Below, piece after piece: positions 43,849 through 52,868 of a stretch of 64,000 nucleotides of DNA (positions are counted from its first letter, which is position 1; each line of letters begins with the position of its first letter). This stretch comes from Lysobacter sp. (GTDB taxonomy: Bacteria > Pseudomonadota > Gammaproteobacteria > Xanthomonadales > Xanthomonadaceae). Location of the stretch: NCBI GenBank assembly GCA_011526085.1, contig WYBC01000025.1, positions 1 to 64,000 of the forward strand, given 5' to 3'. Under the pieces are notes generated by a model. It saw nothing but the letters and a program-made list of their open reading frames with translations. It ran no database searches and was not told the DNA's origin. The translations under genes were made by a program, and so were the position numbers.

Positions 43849-44403
43849 TCAGAGCGTGCGGTGCGCGGATGCCTTCCAGGCGAGCGTGTCCTCGCCGACC
43901 TGGAACGCGTTGCGCGATTCGGCTTCGCGCTGTGCGCGCACTTCCTGCGCCTGCTGCTGCTCGCGCTGCTGGTTCTGGGCCGCGAGCTTGTCGTTGATCT
44001 GCTCGGGGCTCTGGTTGCGCGACTGTTCGACGTTCACGTAACCGTTGAAGATCGGTTCCTTGCCCACGCGCTCGGCGATCATCACGTGGCCGTTGCGCAC
44101 GTCCATGTATTCGGGCTTCTCGGAAATGCCGGGCGTGTGCCGCGCGGTCAGCACCACGTCGGTGGCGACCTTTTTCGCGTCGTCCTCGGTCATGCCGGTC
44201 TTGTTCTGCACCAGCGTCATCGCGCGCTCGAACAACTGGCGCTCGGCCGGATTCATCTCGAGTTCTTTCTGTTTCTGCGGGGCCTGCAGCATCGGGCCGG
44301 ATCGGTCCAGATCGGGTGCGGCCACGGCGTGCGCGCCGAGGTTGCGCGGGCCGTCTTCCTGCCCCGGCGCGCCGGCTTGTTGTCCCGCAAAGCGTTCGCT
44401 CAT
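43849..44403 (-). CDS. XVIPCD-like protein (candidate type IV secretion effector or orphan domain)
   Basis: 184 aa without signal peptide. The central part (AERQLFERAMTLVQNKTGMTEDDAKKVATDVVLTAR, about 55-95) and the HVMIAERVGKEPIFNGYVNVEQSRNQSPEQI segment resemble the Xanthomonadales Vir-interacting-protein conserved domain, which targets proteins to the X-T4SS. It ends in a Gln-rich stretch (LAAQNQQREQQQAQE), also typical of that domain. No toxin domain is visible: either the effector part is the short N-terminus or the protein is a domain-only relative. No T4SS genes are in the window. Assignment is by eye, so moderate. Confidence 0.5.
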   Translation of the reverse strand: MSERFAGQQAGAPGQEDGPRNLGAHAVAAPDLDRSGPMLQAPQKQKELEMNPAERQLFERAMTLVQNKTGMTEDDAKKVATDVVLTARHTPGISEKPEYMDVRNGHVMIAERVGKEPIFNGYVNVEQSRNQSPEQINDKLAAQNQQREQQQAQEVRAQREAESRNAFQVGEDTLAWKASAHRTL

Positions 44404-44536
44404 CGTCGTTCTCCTGCGTGAGCGGTCGGACGCCCCTGCCGCGCCGCGACCTGCGGACCGAGCATACTGCGGAATCCGGGCCCGTGCATGGGCCTGGTCG
44501 GACCAGGCCCGGAAGACCAGACCGGGCGGAAGCGAC

Positions 44537-45676
44537 TCAGCCCGCGGCGCGCTCCGGCCAGACCGTCTTCGCCAGCAGTTCGTCGTTCCAGTCGAACCGC
44601 AGCGCCCCCTGCTTGTCGAGCAGCAGCGAGACGAAGTTGAAGACGTTGCGGGCGAACATGTCGCTGGCGTGCATGGCGCCGCTGCTGGCCAGGTTCAGCG
44701 GGCCGGAGACGGTGACGCCGTCGTGCATGACGATCTCGCCGGGGCGGGTGAGCTCGCAGTTGCCGCCGGTCTCGGCGGCGAGGTCCACGATCACGCTACC
44801 GGGCTTCATGCCGGCGACCATCGCGGCGCTGACGATCTTCGGCGCCGGGCGACCGGGCACGGCCGCGGTGGCGACGATCACGTCGACGTTCTTCAGATGG
44901 TCGGCGAGACGCTGCTGCTGCAACGCGCGCTCTTCGTCGGTGAGCTGGCGGGCGTAACCGCCCTCGCCCGCGGCGCTGACGCCGAGGTCGAGGAACTTGC
45001 CGCCCAGCGATTCGATCTGTTCGCGCGTTTCCGGGCGCACGTCGAAGCCTTCGACCTGCGCGCCGAGGCGCTTGGCGGTGGCGATCGCCTGCAGTCCGGC
45101 GACACCGGCGCCGATCACCAGCACCTTCGACGGACGGATGGTACCGGCGGCTGTGGTGAGCATCGGGAAGAATTTCGGCGCCAGCTGCGCCGCGATCAGC
45201 ATCGCCTTGTAACCGGCCATGCCGGCCTGCGAGCTGAGGATGTCCATGGCCTGGGCGCGGGTGGTGCGCGGCAGGCGTTCCAGCGGGAAGGCGACGATGC
45301 CGCGGGTCTGGATGGCTTCGCCGCGGGCGGCGTCGCCCTGCGGCTGCAGCATGCCGACGAGCACCGCCCCGGATTTCATCGTGGCGATGGCCGCCGCCGG
45401 CGGCGGTTGCACGCAGACCACGATGTCGGCGCTGCCGAGCACCGCGTCGGCGCTGTCGTGGACTTCGGCACCGGCATCGGCGTAGGCGGCATCCGCGGCG
45501 TGCGCGCCGCTGCCGAGGCCGCGCTCGATGCGGACCGTGGCGCCTGCGGCGACGAGTTTCCTGCAGGTTTCCGGCGTCAACGCGACGCGGCGCTCGCCCG
45601 CGGCGGTTTCGCGTACCGCACCGATGATCACTTTCGCAGCCGTCGCCTGTGCCGCCTGTTCCGCAGTGTCCGTCAT
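44537..45676 (-). CDS. pntAA: NAD(P)+ transhydrogenase subunit alpha part 1 (dI domain)
   Basis: 379 aa, the length of a stand-alone dI (NAD(H)-binding) subunit. It has GAVRETAAGERRVALTPE at the start, LVIGAGVAGLQAIATAKRLGA and the conserved PGxPAPKIVSAAMVAGMKPGSVIVDLAAETGGN region. It needs dII (PntAB) and dIII (PntB) membrane/NADP subunits to make a proton-pumping transhydrogenase. Neither is next to it: the following gene on the same strand is the XVIPCD-like gene. The missing partners may lie elsewhere in the genome. Confidence 0.9.
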   Translation of the reverse strand: MTDTAEQAAQATAAKVIIGAVRETAAGERRVALTPETCRKLVAAGATVRIERGLGSGAHAADAAYADAGAEVHDSADAVLGSADIVVCVQPPPAAAIATMKSGAVLVGMLQPQGDAARGEAIQTRGIVAFPLERLPRTTRAQAMDILSSQAGMAGYKAMLIAAQLAPKFFPMLTTAAGTIRPSKVLVIGAGVAGLQAIATAKRLGAQVEGFDVRPETREQIESLGGKFLDLGVSAAGEGGYARQLTDEERALQQQRLADHLKNVDVIVATAAVPGRPAPKIVSAAMVAGMKPGSVIVDLAAETGGNCELTRPGEIVMHDGVTVSGPLNLASSGAMHASDMFARNVFNFVSLLLDKQGALRFDWNDELLAKTVWPERAAG

Positions 45677-45763
45677 GATCCGCCTTCCAATCGCCTCAAA
45701 CCGGTTGCCCGCATCCTAGCAGGTGCGCGGGCGGGCGATGACGACACTGTGGACACGCCAACG

Positions 45764-45797
45764 AAAAGGGCCGCAGACGCGGGGTCGTGCGGCCCTT
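45764..45797 (-). terminator. Terminator after DUF1631 gene
   Basis: AAGGGCCGCA (45766-45775) pairs with TGCGGCCCTT (45788-45797). On the minus strand it ends in TTTTCG, placing it 29 bp after the DUF1631 stop. Confidence 0.7.
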
Positions 45798-45825
45798 GAG
45801 CGCAATACCGACGATCCGGCGCCGG

Positions 45826-48177
45826 TCAGGACACCGCGACGCGGCTCTGTCCGAGCTGCTGCCACATGTCGCGCATGGCTTCGTCGAACGGCGCCTCGGA
45901 CGAGCGCAGCGCGACCCGACCCTTGGCGACCAGCGCGGCCAACTCTTCGGGTGAGACCACGAGCTTGCGCATGCCGCGGCGATTGACGATGAGGAAGCGC
46001 GACGTCAGCGGGCTGACCCAGGCGATGCGGGCGGTGCTTTCGCGGCCGTCCTCTTCGATCAGGCGCAGGCTCTGGCCGACGCGCAGGCGACGCATGCGTG
46101 CGGCCATCGACAGGTCGTAGTCGCCCCCGTCGTTGCCGCCGACCAGGCGCAGCCCGCCCCAGTTGGCCGCATCGCTGGCTTCGACCACCGGCTCTTCCAC
46201 CGTCACCGGATGCACCATGCGCGGCTGATCGGGGAACGCCAGCGAAGTGACGATCTTCGCCAGCGAATCGCGTGCGGCCGAAGCGTCGAGCCCGCAGCTC
46301 GCATAGCAGCGCCCCAGCGGCGCCTGCAATTCGAGGATCTTGTCGGCGACGCGACCGCCTTCGCAGCGGGCCGCATCGGCATCGGCCTGCATCAGGCCGT
46401 CGCCGATCGACAGCGCCGAGAGGTACTGGGCCGAACTCGGGCCTTCGCGCAGCCACGTCTGCACCAGATGGTGGCGCCAGTGGCCGGTGAGGAACTCGGC
46501 GATGCCGGTGGTGAGCGAACGCTGGCCGAGGCGCGAGACCAGCAGTTCGTCGACCGCGCGGCGCGCGTGCTGCAGGCGCTCGCGGCCGCCGACGGCTTCG
46601 GCGGCGCGCTGCTCGGCGATGTCGCGGATCTTCTTCTGCTGATCCAGATGGTCGCGCAGTTCAGAGGCGGCCATTTCGAAGATCGCCTTGTCGTCGCGAT
46701 AGTCCTCGACCACGCGATCCACCGCCAGTTCGGCGTGGGTCAGGGTCTGCTGATCCTGCGGCGATTCGCCGGTATTGCCGTCGCAGGCTTCGCTCAGCGC
46801 TTCCAGCAGTTTGCGGCCCGGATGGGCGCGCTGTTCGAACAGGCTGTCGTCGCTGAGGGCGAGCTTGAGGTACGGCGCCACCAGCCGGCCGTACAGCGCG
46901 CGCGAGCGGCCCAGCGCGGCGTGGCTGTGGGCCAGGGTCTGCAGCAGGATGCCGACGAGATCGATCGCATCCTCGTCGATTTCATTGAAGCGGGTCTGGG
47001 TGGGATCGAGACCGAGCTGACGCGAGCCGGTGACGATCTGGTCGCGGATGACGGCCGACAGCGGACGGCTGTCGTCGCCGGTCAGCGCACGGACGTAGGG
47101 CGCGGGATCGTCGCCCTGCAGCATCGACGCGATGCCCAGCAGCTCCTGCGGCGCCAGCACGCGGACGCCGACCAGCGCCGAGGACGGCGGCGGCATCGAA
47201 CCGCGGCGCAGGACGCTCTGGCGCCATGCGCGCAACTGCTGGTGCACGGTCTCGCGATAGCGCAGCGGACGGCTGCCGTCGGACAGCATGCCGCCCACGC
47301 CCTGATCGCCGCCCGCCATGGACTGGCCACCGATCGGGTGGGCACCCATCGCGGGACCACCCATGGGCTGGCCGCCCTGGTAGCCCCACGGGGCCGCCGT
47401 CGGCTGGGCCGGATTCGCATGGCCACCCTGCTGCGGAAGATTGCTCTCGACCAGTCCACCGTCGGGCACCCAACCGGCATTCGACGGCTGCGGCGCGGCC
47501 GCCTGCGGCGGGATCGGCATCTCGCGCGGCGCGAAATCGTGCTCCAGCGCGCTGTTGACCTTCGTGTAGAGATCGACGAGCGACTTCGAGAGCCGCTTCT
47601 CCAGCTGCAGGAAGATCAGCCGGCGCAGTTCCGGGGTGAGGTCGTCCTCGCTGAACAGTTTGACGAAGGCCTGCACCGGCACGTCCGGACGCAGCGGATT
47701 GCTTTCCGGCGCCTGCCGCGGCAGGCCGAGCGCGGTGGCCAGCGCATCGAGCCGCTCGTGCAGCATGTGCAGCGGATGCATCAGCTGGTGTTCCAGCAAC
47801 TCCACGATCTGCTGGCCGGCGAGATGGACTTCGAGCTGGCCTTCGGACATCAGGCTCAGGCTCTTGTTGTCGACGCCGCGCGGGCGCGGATTGCGCCACA
47901 GGTCGAAGGCGCCTTCCAGGGATTCGCGGTAGCGGCTCGCCAGCTCCAGCGCGCGCTGGTTCAGCAGCCGGATCGCGAGGCGATCGTCGTAGATGGCGCG
48001 ACTGTCGTGGCTGGCGATCGCGGCGAGCCGGACCTGTTCCTCGATGTCGCCCCAGAAGCCCGCGAGCACGCCGGACAGCGCCGTCACGGCGTCGCGCCGC
48101 ACGGACTCGAAGACCTTCTCGGCAGTCTGGGGGGCCAATGGCGAGCGGCCCGGGAAGAACCGGCTGTTATCGTCCAT
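45826..48177 (-). CDS. DUF1631-family protein
   Basis: 783 aa. Mostly helical with a Gln/Pro/Gly-rich low-complexity linker (about 255-320: QPMGGPAMGAHPIGGQSM). The C-terminal 80 residues (RVGQSLRLIEEDGRESTARIAWVSPLTSRFLIVNRRGMRKLVVSPEELAALVAKGRV) form a PilZ-like barrel fold, typical of DUF1631 proteins, though the PilZ c-di-GMP residues are not obvious. Function unknown. ATG 48177 (MDDNSRFF) is preferred over the 15-codon extension because it avoids a Pro-rich tail, and the divergent nitroreductase promoter then has more room. Confidence 0.8.
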   Translation of the reverse strand: MDDNSRFFPGRSPLAPQTAEKVFESVRRDAVTALSGVLAGFWGDIEEQVRLAAIASHDSRAIYDDRLAIRLLNQRALELASRYRESLEGAFDLWRNPRPRGVDNKSLSLMSEGQLEVHLAGQQIVELLEHQLMHPLHMLHERLDALATALGLPRQAPESNPLRPDVPVQAFVKLFSEDDLTPELRRLIFLQLEKRLSKSLVDLYTKVNSALEHDFAPREMPIPPQAAAPQPSNAGWVPDGGLVESNLPQQGGHANPAQPTAAPWGYQGGQPMGGPAMGAHPIGGQSMAGGDQGVGGMLSDGSRPLRYRETVHQQLRAWRQSVLRRGSMPPPSSALVGVRVLAPQELLGIASMLQGDDPAPYVRALTGDDSRPLSAVIRDQIVTGSRQLGLDPTQTRFNEIDEDAIDLVGILLQTLAHSHAALGRSRALYGRLVAPYLKLALSDDSLFEQRAHPGRKLLEALSEACDGNTGESPQDQQTLTHAELAVDRVVEDYRDDKAIFEMAASELRDHLDQQKKIRDIAEQRAAEAVGGRERLQHARRAVDELLVSRLGQRSLTTGIAEFLTGHWRHHLVQTWLREGPSSAQYLSALSIGDGLMQADADAARCEGGRVADKILELQAPLGRCYASCGLDASAARDSLAKIVTSLAFPDQPRMVHPVTVEEPVVEASDAANWGGLRLVGGNDGGDYDLSMAARMRRLRVGQSLRLIEEDGRESTARIAWVSPLTSRFLIVNRRGMRKLVVSPEELAALVAKGRVALRSSEAPFDEAMRDMWQQLGQSRVAVS

Positions 48178-48303
48178 GGTGATTGGTGTCGGGGGAAGTT
48201 TTGGGGGAAATTTCGGGGACAATGCGCCCTTGTCCCGATGCGCTACGATCTTTTAAACCATACCGGTCAGTCTGTGAACTCAATCTCAAATCATCCACCC
48301 GGA

Positions 48304-48870
48304 ATGTTGCAAATACTGGATGCGCGACGCTCGGTCGCAAGCCGACAACTTGGGGCGCCGGGCCCCGATCACCCCACTCTGTTGCGGATGTTGCAGTCCG
48401 CGGTGCGGGTGCCCGACCACGGAAAAAGAACACCGTTCCGGTTTCTCAGGATCGAAGGCGAATTCCGTCACAGTCTTGGCGCCCTGCTCGCCGCCCGCAG
48501 CCGGGCCCGCGACCCGGACGCTTCGGACAGCGTGATCGAGAAAGACCGCCTGCGGTTCTCCTTCGCGCCGACGATCGTGACCGTCATCGCAAAACTCGGT
48601 CCGGACCCGAAAATTCCCGTCCAGGAGCGCTTGCTCTCCGCCGGGTGCGTCTGTTTCGCGCTGCTCCAGGCCGCGCAGGCGATGGGCTTCGGCGCGCAGT
48701 GGCTGACCGGTTGGGCCGCGTACGACCCGGAGATCCGCACACGGCTGGGGATCGGCGAAGACGAAGTCATCGTCGGCTTCATCCACATCGGCACGATCCA
48801 GCAGGGCGAAGCCCCGGAACGCGAGCGTCCGGATGCCGCCGCGCTGCTCACCGACTGGACCGACGGATGA
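48304..48870 (+). CDS. Nitroreductase-family flavoprotein (YdjA-like)
   Basis: 188 aa. ILDARRSVASRQLGAPGPDHPTLLRMLQSAVRVPDHGKRTPFRFLRIEG matches the small NfsB-like YdjA group (FMN-binding Arg-Arg-Ser and APDHxxxxPW motifs). CVCFALLQAAQAMGFGAQWLTGW is a conserved central stretch. It is a probable NAD(P)H-dependent nitro- or quinone reductase, substrate unknown. ATG 48304 gives the family N-terminus; the ATG 66 bp upstream adds a poorly conserved extension. The ATGA overlap with the exonuclease gene couples them. Confidence 0.85.
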   Translation: MLQILDARRSVASRQLGAPGPDHPTLLRMLQSAVRVPDHGKRTPFRFLRIEGEFRHSLGALLAARSRARDPDASDSVIEKDRLRFSFAPTIVTVIAKLGPDPKIPVQERLLSAGCVCFALLQAAQAMGFGAQWLTGWAAYDPEIRTRLGIGEDEVIVGFIHIGTIQQGEAPERERPDAAALLTDWTDG

Positions 48871-49874
48871 GTGCCGGCACGCGCGACAACGACGAAGACG
48901 ACGACATCCTCGACCGCGACCTCTCGCCGCAGGCGCGGCATACCGCGGAACCGCCGCCGGTCTATCTGATCGACGCCAGCATCTACGTCTTCCGCGCCTG
49001 GCACACGATGCCGGACGAGTTCCGCGACACCGACGGTTGGCCGACGAATGCGGTGCAGGGTTTCGCGCGGTTCCTGCTCGACGTGCTCGAACGCGAGCGT
49101 CCGCAGCACATCGCGGTCGCGTTCGACGAAGCCCTGGACTCCTGCTTCCGCAATCGGCTGTATCCGGCCTACAAGGCGAACCGCGACCCCGCACCGGACG
49201 AGCTGAAACGGCAGTTCGCGCATTGCAAGGCGCTGTGCGCGGCGCTCGGGCTGACCGTGCTGGGCCATCAGGATTACGAAGCCGACGACCTGATCGGCAG
49301 CGCCCTGCGTCATGCGCGCGATGCCGGGCATCGCGGCATCATCCTGTCCGCCGACAAGGATCTGTCGCAGCTGCTGCACATCGGCGACGAACAGTGGGAT
49401 TACGCCCGCAACCAGCGCTGGGGCGTGCACGGGGTGAAGGCGCGGCACGGCGTGGAGGCGCACCAGATCGCCGATTACCTCGCGCTCAGCGGCGACGCGG
49501 TCGACAACATTCCCGGCGTGCCCGGCATCGGCGCCAAGACCGCGGCGGTGCTGCTGGCGCACTTCGGCGATCTCGACAGCCTGCTGACGCGGATCGACGA
49601 AGTGCAGTTCCTGCGCTTCCGCGGCGCCGCGCAGGCGGCGGCGAAACTGCGCGAGCACCGCGACAACGCCCGGTTGTTCCGCCAGCTCACCATCATCGAC
49701 TGCGATGCGCCGGTGGGCGACAGCGCACCGCGCTTCCATCGCGGGAACGCGGAGCCGGCGGCGCTGGGCGCACTCTGCGACACGCTGCGCTTCGGGCCGA
49801 TGACCCGACGCCGCGCGTACGCCGCGGGCGGGCTGGATTTTTCCGCGCATGCGCCGCAGAGCGGCGATCCATGA
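48867..49874 (+). CDS. 5'-3' exonuclease (FEN/PolA N-terminal domain type)
   Basis: 335 aa with an acidic N-terminal tail. The FEN/ExoI core (about 32-290) contains YLIDASIYVFRAWH, VAFDEALDSCFRNRLYPAYKANR, YEADDLIGSALRHAR, SADKDLSQLL, and the H3TH motif ALSGDAVDNIPGVPGIGAKTAAVLL. It is a flap/5' exonuclease acting in DNA repair or RNA-primer removal, separate from PolA. It is translationally coupled to the nitroreductase. Confidence 0.88.
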   Translation: MSAGTRDNDEDDDILDRDLSPQARHTAEPPPVYLIDASIYVFRAWHTMPDEFRDTDGWPTNAVQGFARFLLDVLERERPQHIAVAFDEALDSCFRNRLYPAYKANRDPAPDELKRQFAHCKALCAALGLTVLGHQDYEADDLIGSALRHARDAGHRGIILSADKDLSQLLHIGDEQWDYARNQRWGVHGVKARHGVEAHQIADYLALSGDAVDNIPGVPGIGAKTAAVLLAHFGDLDSLLTRIDEVQFLRFRGAAQAAAKLREHRDNARLFRQLTIIDCDAPVGDSAPRFHRGNAEPAALGALCDTLRFGPMTRRRAYAAGGLDFSAHAPQSGDP

Positions 49875-49899
49875 TCCATTGAACATGATGCATTGAACC

Positions 49900-49987
49900 G
49901 GTAGAGCGGCCTTCAGGCCGCTGATTTTCCATGCCGAAGCAGCGGGCTGGTTTTCAACAGTCGAATGGCTGGTCAGCCCGCTCTACC
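49900..49987. repeat. 88-bp structured intergenic repeat with 10-bp inverted ends
   Basis: Ends GGTAGAGCGG (49900-49909) and its inverted partner CCGCTCTACC (49978-49987) are exact. Inside are a hairpin AGCGGCC/GGCCGCT (49905-49911 with 49916-49922) and a second one AGCGGGCTG/CAGCCCGCT (49941-49949 with 49974-49982). It lies between the exonuclease and Nudix genes and looks like a REP-type or small non-coding mobile unit. Its core shares the GAGCG start of the MITE-like ends, which may be coincidence. Confidence 0.6.
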
Positions 49988-50010
49988 CAGACGACGATTC
50001 CGAGGCCCGA

Positions 50011-50556
50011 ATGACCGATCACGACGAAACGCTGTACGACGGCAAGTGGCTGCGCATGAAGCGCCGCGGTACCTGGGAATACTGCGAACGCAGCCACGGC
50101 GCCGGCGGCATGGCGGTGATCATCGTCGCGGTGACGCCGCGGGACGAGGTGCTGTTCGTCGAGCAGTACCGGGTGCCGCTGGGCGCGCGCACCATCGAGA
50201 TGCCCGCCGGTCTGGTCGGCGACGACCACGCCCACGACACCCTGGAAGACGCCGCACGGCGCGAACTGGTCGAAGAGACGGGCTGGCATCCGCGCCGGGT
50301 CGAGGTGCTGCTGATCGGACCGACCTCCTCGGGCATGAGCAACGAACGCATCGCCTTCGTCCGCGCCCGCGACCTGGAGAAGGTCGGCGACGGCGGCGGC
50401 GTCGACAACGAAGACATCGTCGTGCACACCGTGCCGCGCGCGCAGGCCCCCGCCTGGCTGATGCAGAAGCAGCGCGAAGGCTACGAGCTCGATCTCAAAC
50501 TCTGGGGCGGCCTGTGGATGATCGAGCACAATCCGGATGGGTCGAAAGCCGATTGA
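50011..50556 (+). CDS. Nudix hydrolase (ADP-ribose pyrophosphatase-like)
   Basis: 181 aa. The Nudix box is GDDHAH-D-TLEDAARRELVEETGW, with Asp in place of the first Glu of the consensus; the catalytic REUxEExGU half is intact. The N-terminal MKRRGTWEYCERSHGAGGMAVIIVAVTPRDEVLFVEQYRVPLG fits the ADP-ribose/GDP-mannose pyrophosphatase group. It is flanked by two unrelated REP-type elements (49900-49987 and 50584-50664). Confidence 0.83.
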   Translation: MTDHDETLYDGKWLRMKRRGTWEYCERSHGAGGMAVIIVAVTPRDEVLFVEQYRVPLGARTIEMPAGLVGDDHAHDTLEDAARRELVEETGWHPRRVEVLLIGPTSSGMSNERIAFVRARDLEKVGDGGGVDNEDIVVHTVPRAQAPAWLMQKQREGYELDLKLWGGLWMIEHNPDGSKAD

Positions 50557-50583
50557 GCCTGCCGGAACTGCTTCAGCTCCGCC

Positions 50584-50664
50584 TTTTGTAGGAGCGCCGG
50601 AAGGCGCGACAGGCCAAGGAAAGATCTCCCGCGGCCTGTCGCGCCTTCCGGCGCTCCTACAAAA
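50584..50664. repeat. REP-type inverted repeat with perfect 32-bp arms (GTAGGAGC family)
   Basis: Left arm 50584-50615 (TTTTGTAGGAGCGCC...GACAGGCC) is the exact reverse complement of the right arm 50633-50664, with a 17-base spacer. GTAGGAGCG ends are characteristic of REP/REPIN elements in Pseudomonas and Xanthomonadaceae. Placed between convergent Nudix and pepP genes, it would also fold as a strong bidirectional transcription terminator. Confidence 0.9.
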
Positions 50665-50731
50665 AGCCGCGCGATTCCGGCGAAAAATCGGAATGAAGGC
50701 TGTTCCAGCGTGAAGCCGATACCGGAGACGC

Positions 50732-52054
50732 TCAGCGCTCCGCCATGAACGCTTCGATCTCGTCCGCGCTGCGGGCAAGCCCTTCGGTCAGCACCTTGTG
50801 GCCGTCCTTCGTGACCAGGACATCGTCCTCGGTGCGGATGCCGATGCCGCGCCACTTCTCGTGCACGCCCTTGTCGTCGGCGGAGATGTACAGACCGGGC
50901 TCGATCGTGAACACCATGCCCGGTTCGAGCAGGCGCGATTCGCCGTCGAGGCGGTACTCGCCGACGTCGTGCACGTCGAGGCCCAGCCAGTGGCCGGTCT
51001 TGTGCCGGTAGAAGCGTTTGTAGTGGCCCTCGGCGATGTTCTTCTCCAGCCCGCCCTTGAGCAGCCCGAGCTTCAGCAGGCCTTCGGTCAGGGTTTCCAC
51101 CGCCGCGCTGTGGCCGGCTTCGTACGGCACGCCGGGCCGCGCCTGCGCCAGCGCCGCGCGCTGCGCTTCGCCGACCAGATCGTGCAGCACGCGCTGTTCC
51201 TTCGTGAAACGACCGTTGACCGGGAAGGTGCGGGTGATGTCCGCGGCATAGCCGCGATACTCGGCGCCCGCGTCGATCAGCACCAGCGCGCCGTCCTTCG
51301 CCTGCGCGTTGTTGGCGCGGTAATGCAGCACGCAGCCATTCAGGCCGGCGCCGACGATGCTGCCGTAGGCCGGCTCGGCATCGTGACGGCGGAACACGCG
51401 TTCGATTTCGGCCTGCAGTTCGTATTCGTGGATGCCGGGCCGGGCCGCGCGCATCGCGACGCGATGCGCCTCGATGCTGATGTCGGCGGCGCGCTGCATC
51501 AACTTCAGTTCCTCGCGATCCTTGAACAGGCGCATCTCGTCGAGCAGATGGCCGAGTTCGAGGAATTCGTGCGGCGGCTGCGCACCCATGCGCACCTGCG
51601 CGCGCACCCGGTTGAGCCAGCCGATCAGCTTGAGATCGAAATCGGTGTCGCGGCCGAAGTGATAGTAGACGCGGGTGCGGCCTTCGAGCAGGCCGGGCAG
51701 GATCTCGTCGAGATCGTCGATCGGATAGGCATCGTCCATGCCGAGCGCGTCCACCGCGCCTTCCGGACCGACGCGCGGGCCGTCCCAGCCCTCGCGCTCG
51801 GGATCGCGCTCACGGCAGAACAGCAGGGCCTCGCCGTGGCGACGCCCGGGAATCAGCACCAGCACCGCTTCGGGCTCGGCGAAACCGCTGAGATACCAGA
51901 GATCGGAATCCTGCCGGTACGGGTAGTGGGTATCGCGGCTGCGGATGCGTTCCGGGGCCGACGGGATGACGACGATGGCGTCGTCGCCGGCCATCCGCAT
52001 CAGTTGGCGGCGGCGACGGGCGTAGGCCTGTGCGGAGATGCCGGTGTGGGTCAT
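50732..52054 (-). CDS. pepP: Xaa-Pro aminopeptidase
   Basis: 440 aa. The AMP_N domain (1-170) starts at ATG 52054 with AYARRRRQLMRMAGDDAIVVIPSAPE. The creatinase-fold M24 catalytic domain has metal ligands D in LIDAGAEY, D in ADITRTF, H in GHWLGLDVHDVGEY, E in TIEPGLYI and E in IRTEDDVLV. It removes N-terminal Xaa-Pro residues from peptides. Adjacent upstream gene is UPF0149, as in the E. coli ygfB-pepP arrangement. Confidence 0.93.
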   Translation of the reverse strand: MTHTGISAQAYARRRRQLMRMAGDDAIVVIPSAPERIRSRDTHYPYRQDSDLWYLSGFAEPEAVLVLIPGRRHGEALLFCRERDPEREGWDGPRVGPEGAVDALGMDDAYPIDDLDEILPGLLEGRTRVYYHFGRDTDFDLKLIGWLNRVRAQVRMGAQPPHEFLELGHLLDEMRLFKDREELKLMQRAADISIEAHRVAMRAARPGIHEYELQAEIERVFRRHDAEPAYGSIVGAGLNGCVLHYRANNAQAKDGALVLIDAGAEYRGYAADITRTFPVNGRFTKEQRVLHDLVGEAQRAALAQARPGVPYEAGHSAAVETLTEGLLKLGLLKGGLEKNIAEGHYKRFYRHKTGHWLGLDVHDVGEYRLDGESRLLEPGMVFTIEPGLYISADDKGVHEKWRGIGIRTEDDVLVTKDGHKVLTEGLARSADEIEAFMAER

Positions 52055-52073
52055 GCCTGCGTGCGAAGTCGGC

Positions 52074-52631
52074 TCAATGCAGTTGGCGGCGATGGCGGGC
52101 CGCCATGGCGCAATCGCCATGCAGCAGCAGCGCGGCGACGCGCACGAACTCCTCGATCTCCGCCAGCGCGGCTTCGTCGTCCTCGTCGCCGTCCTCCTGC
52201 GGGCTGGCGGCAGCGAGTTTGGCCAGATCGATCAGCGCTTCGAGACTTTCCTCGGACAGCGGCGGTTTGGCGCCGGCCGCCAGGCCGAATCCGCCGAGGA
52301 AACCGCGGCACCAGTCGAACAGGCCGCTGCTGCGCACCTCCAGCGAGGCGTCGGCATCGGGCATCAGCAGGCCGAAGTCGAACTCGCGGTCTTCCATCTG
52401 GGCCACGCTCACCGTGCGCAGGCGGTCCAGCGGGCTGCCGGCGCTCGGCGCGGGCAGACTGTCGTCGGCCAGTACCTGGGCCAGCCATCGCGGGGAATCG
52501 ACGCCGCCGCCGGCCAGCCAGCCGCAGAGCGCGCCGTGCAGTTCGCAGGCGCCCACGCCCAGGCCCTGGGCACGCACCGCCTCCTCGATGTCGTCGACGT
52601 CGGGCAGGACCGGGCTGGACTGGGCGGACAT
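52074..52631 (-). CDS. UPF0149 (YgfB-like) protein
   Basis: 185 aa. The pattern with GACELHGALCGWLAGGG near the start and a central LFDWCRGFLGGFGLA is typical of UPF0149. YgfB is implicated in other bacteria in regulating antibiotic tolerance and expression, but this is not shown here. ATG 52631 (MSAQSSP) is the most family-like start; ATG at 52649 and 52634 are alternatives 3 to 18 bp away. It is 19 bp upstream of pepP and probably in one operon. Confidence 0.85.
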   Translation of the reverse strand: MSAQSSPVLPDVDDIEEAVRAQGLGVGACELHGALCGWLAGGGVDSPRWLAQVLADDSLPAPSAGSPLDRLRTVSVAQMEDREFDFGLLMPDADASLEVRSSGLFDWCRGFLGGFGLAAGAKPPLSEESLEALIDLAKLAAASPQEDGDEDDEAALAEIEEFVRVAALLLHGDCAMAARHRRQLH

Positions 52632-52868
52632 CATTCGGTCGGACACCATGCGGTCGGGTTCATGCGGTCGGATTCCGTGGCGCGGTCGCCTCTGCGACAG
52701 GCGGGCAGTGTACAACGGCACCGCGTCGTCGCCGGCTCGACCCGAAGCGGGTCGAGGGCCCGAACAGCGATCTGTCACCGCCCCGGCCGGAGCCGGGCAA
52801 AGATCGTTTTTCAACACCCGTCACAGCCCGTACACTGGCGGCTTCGTCAGAGGTACCCGGGGGGCCTC

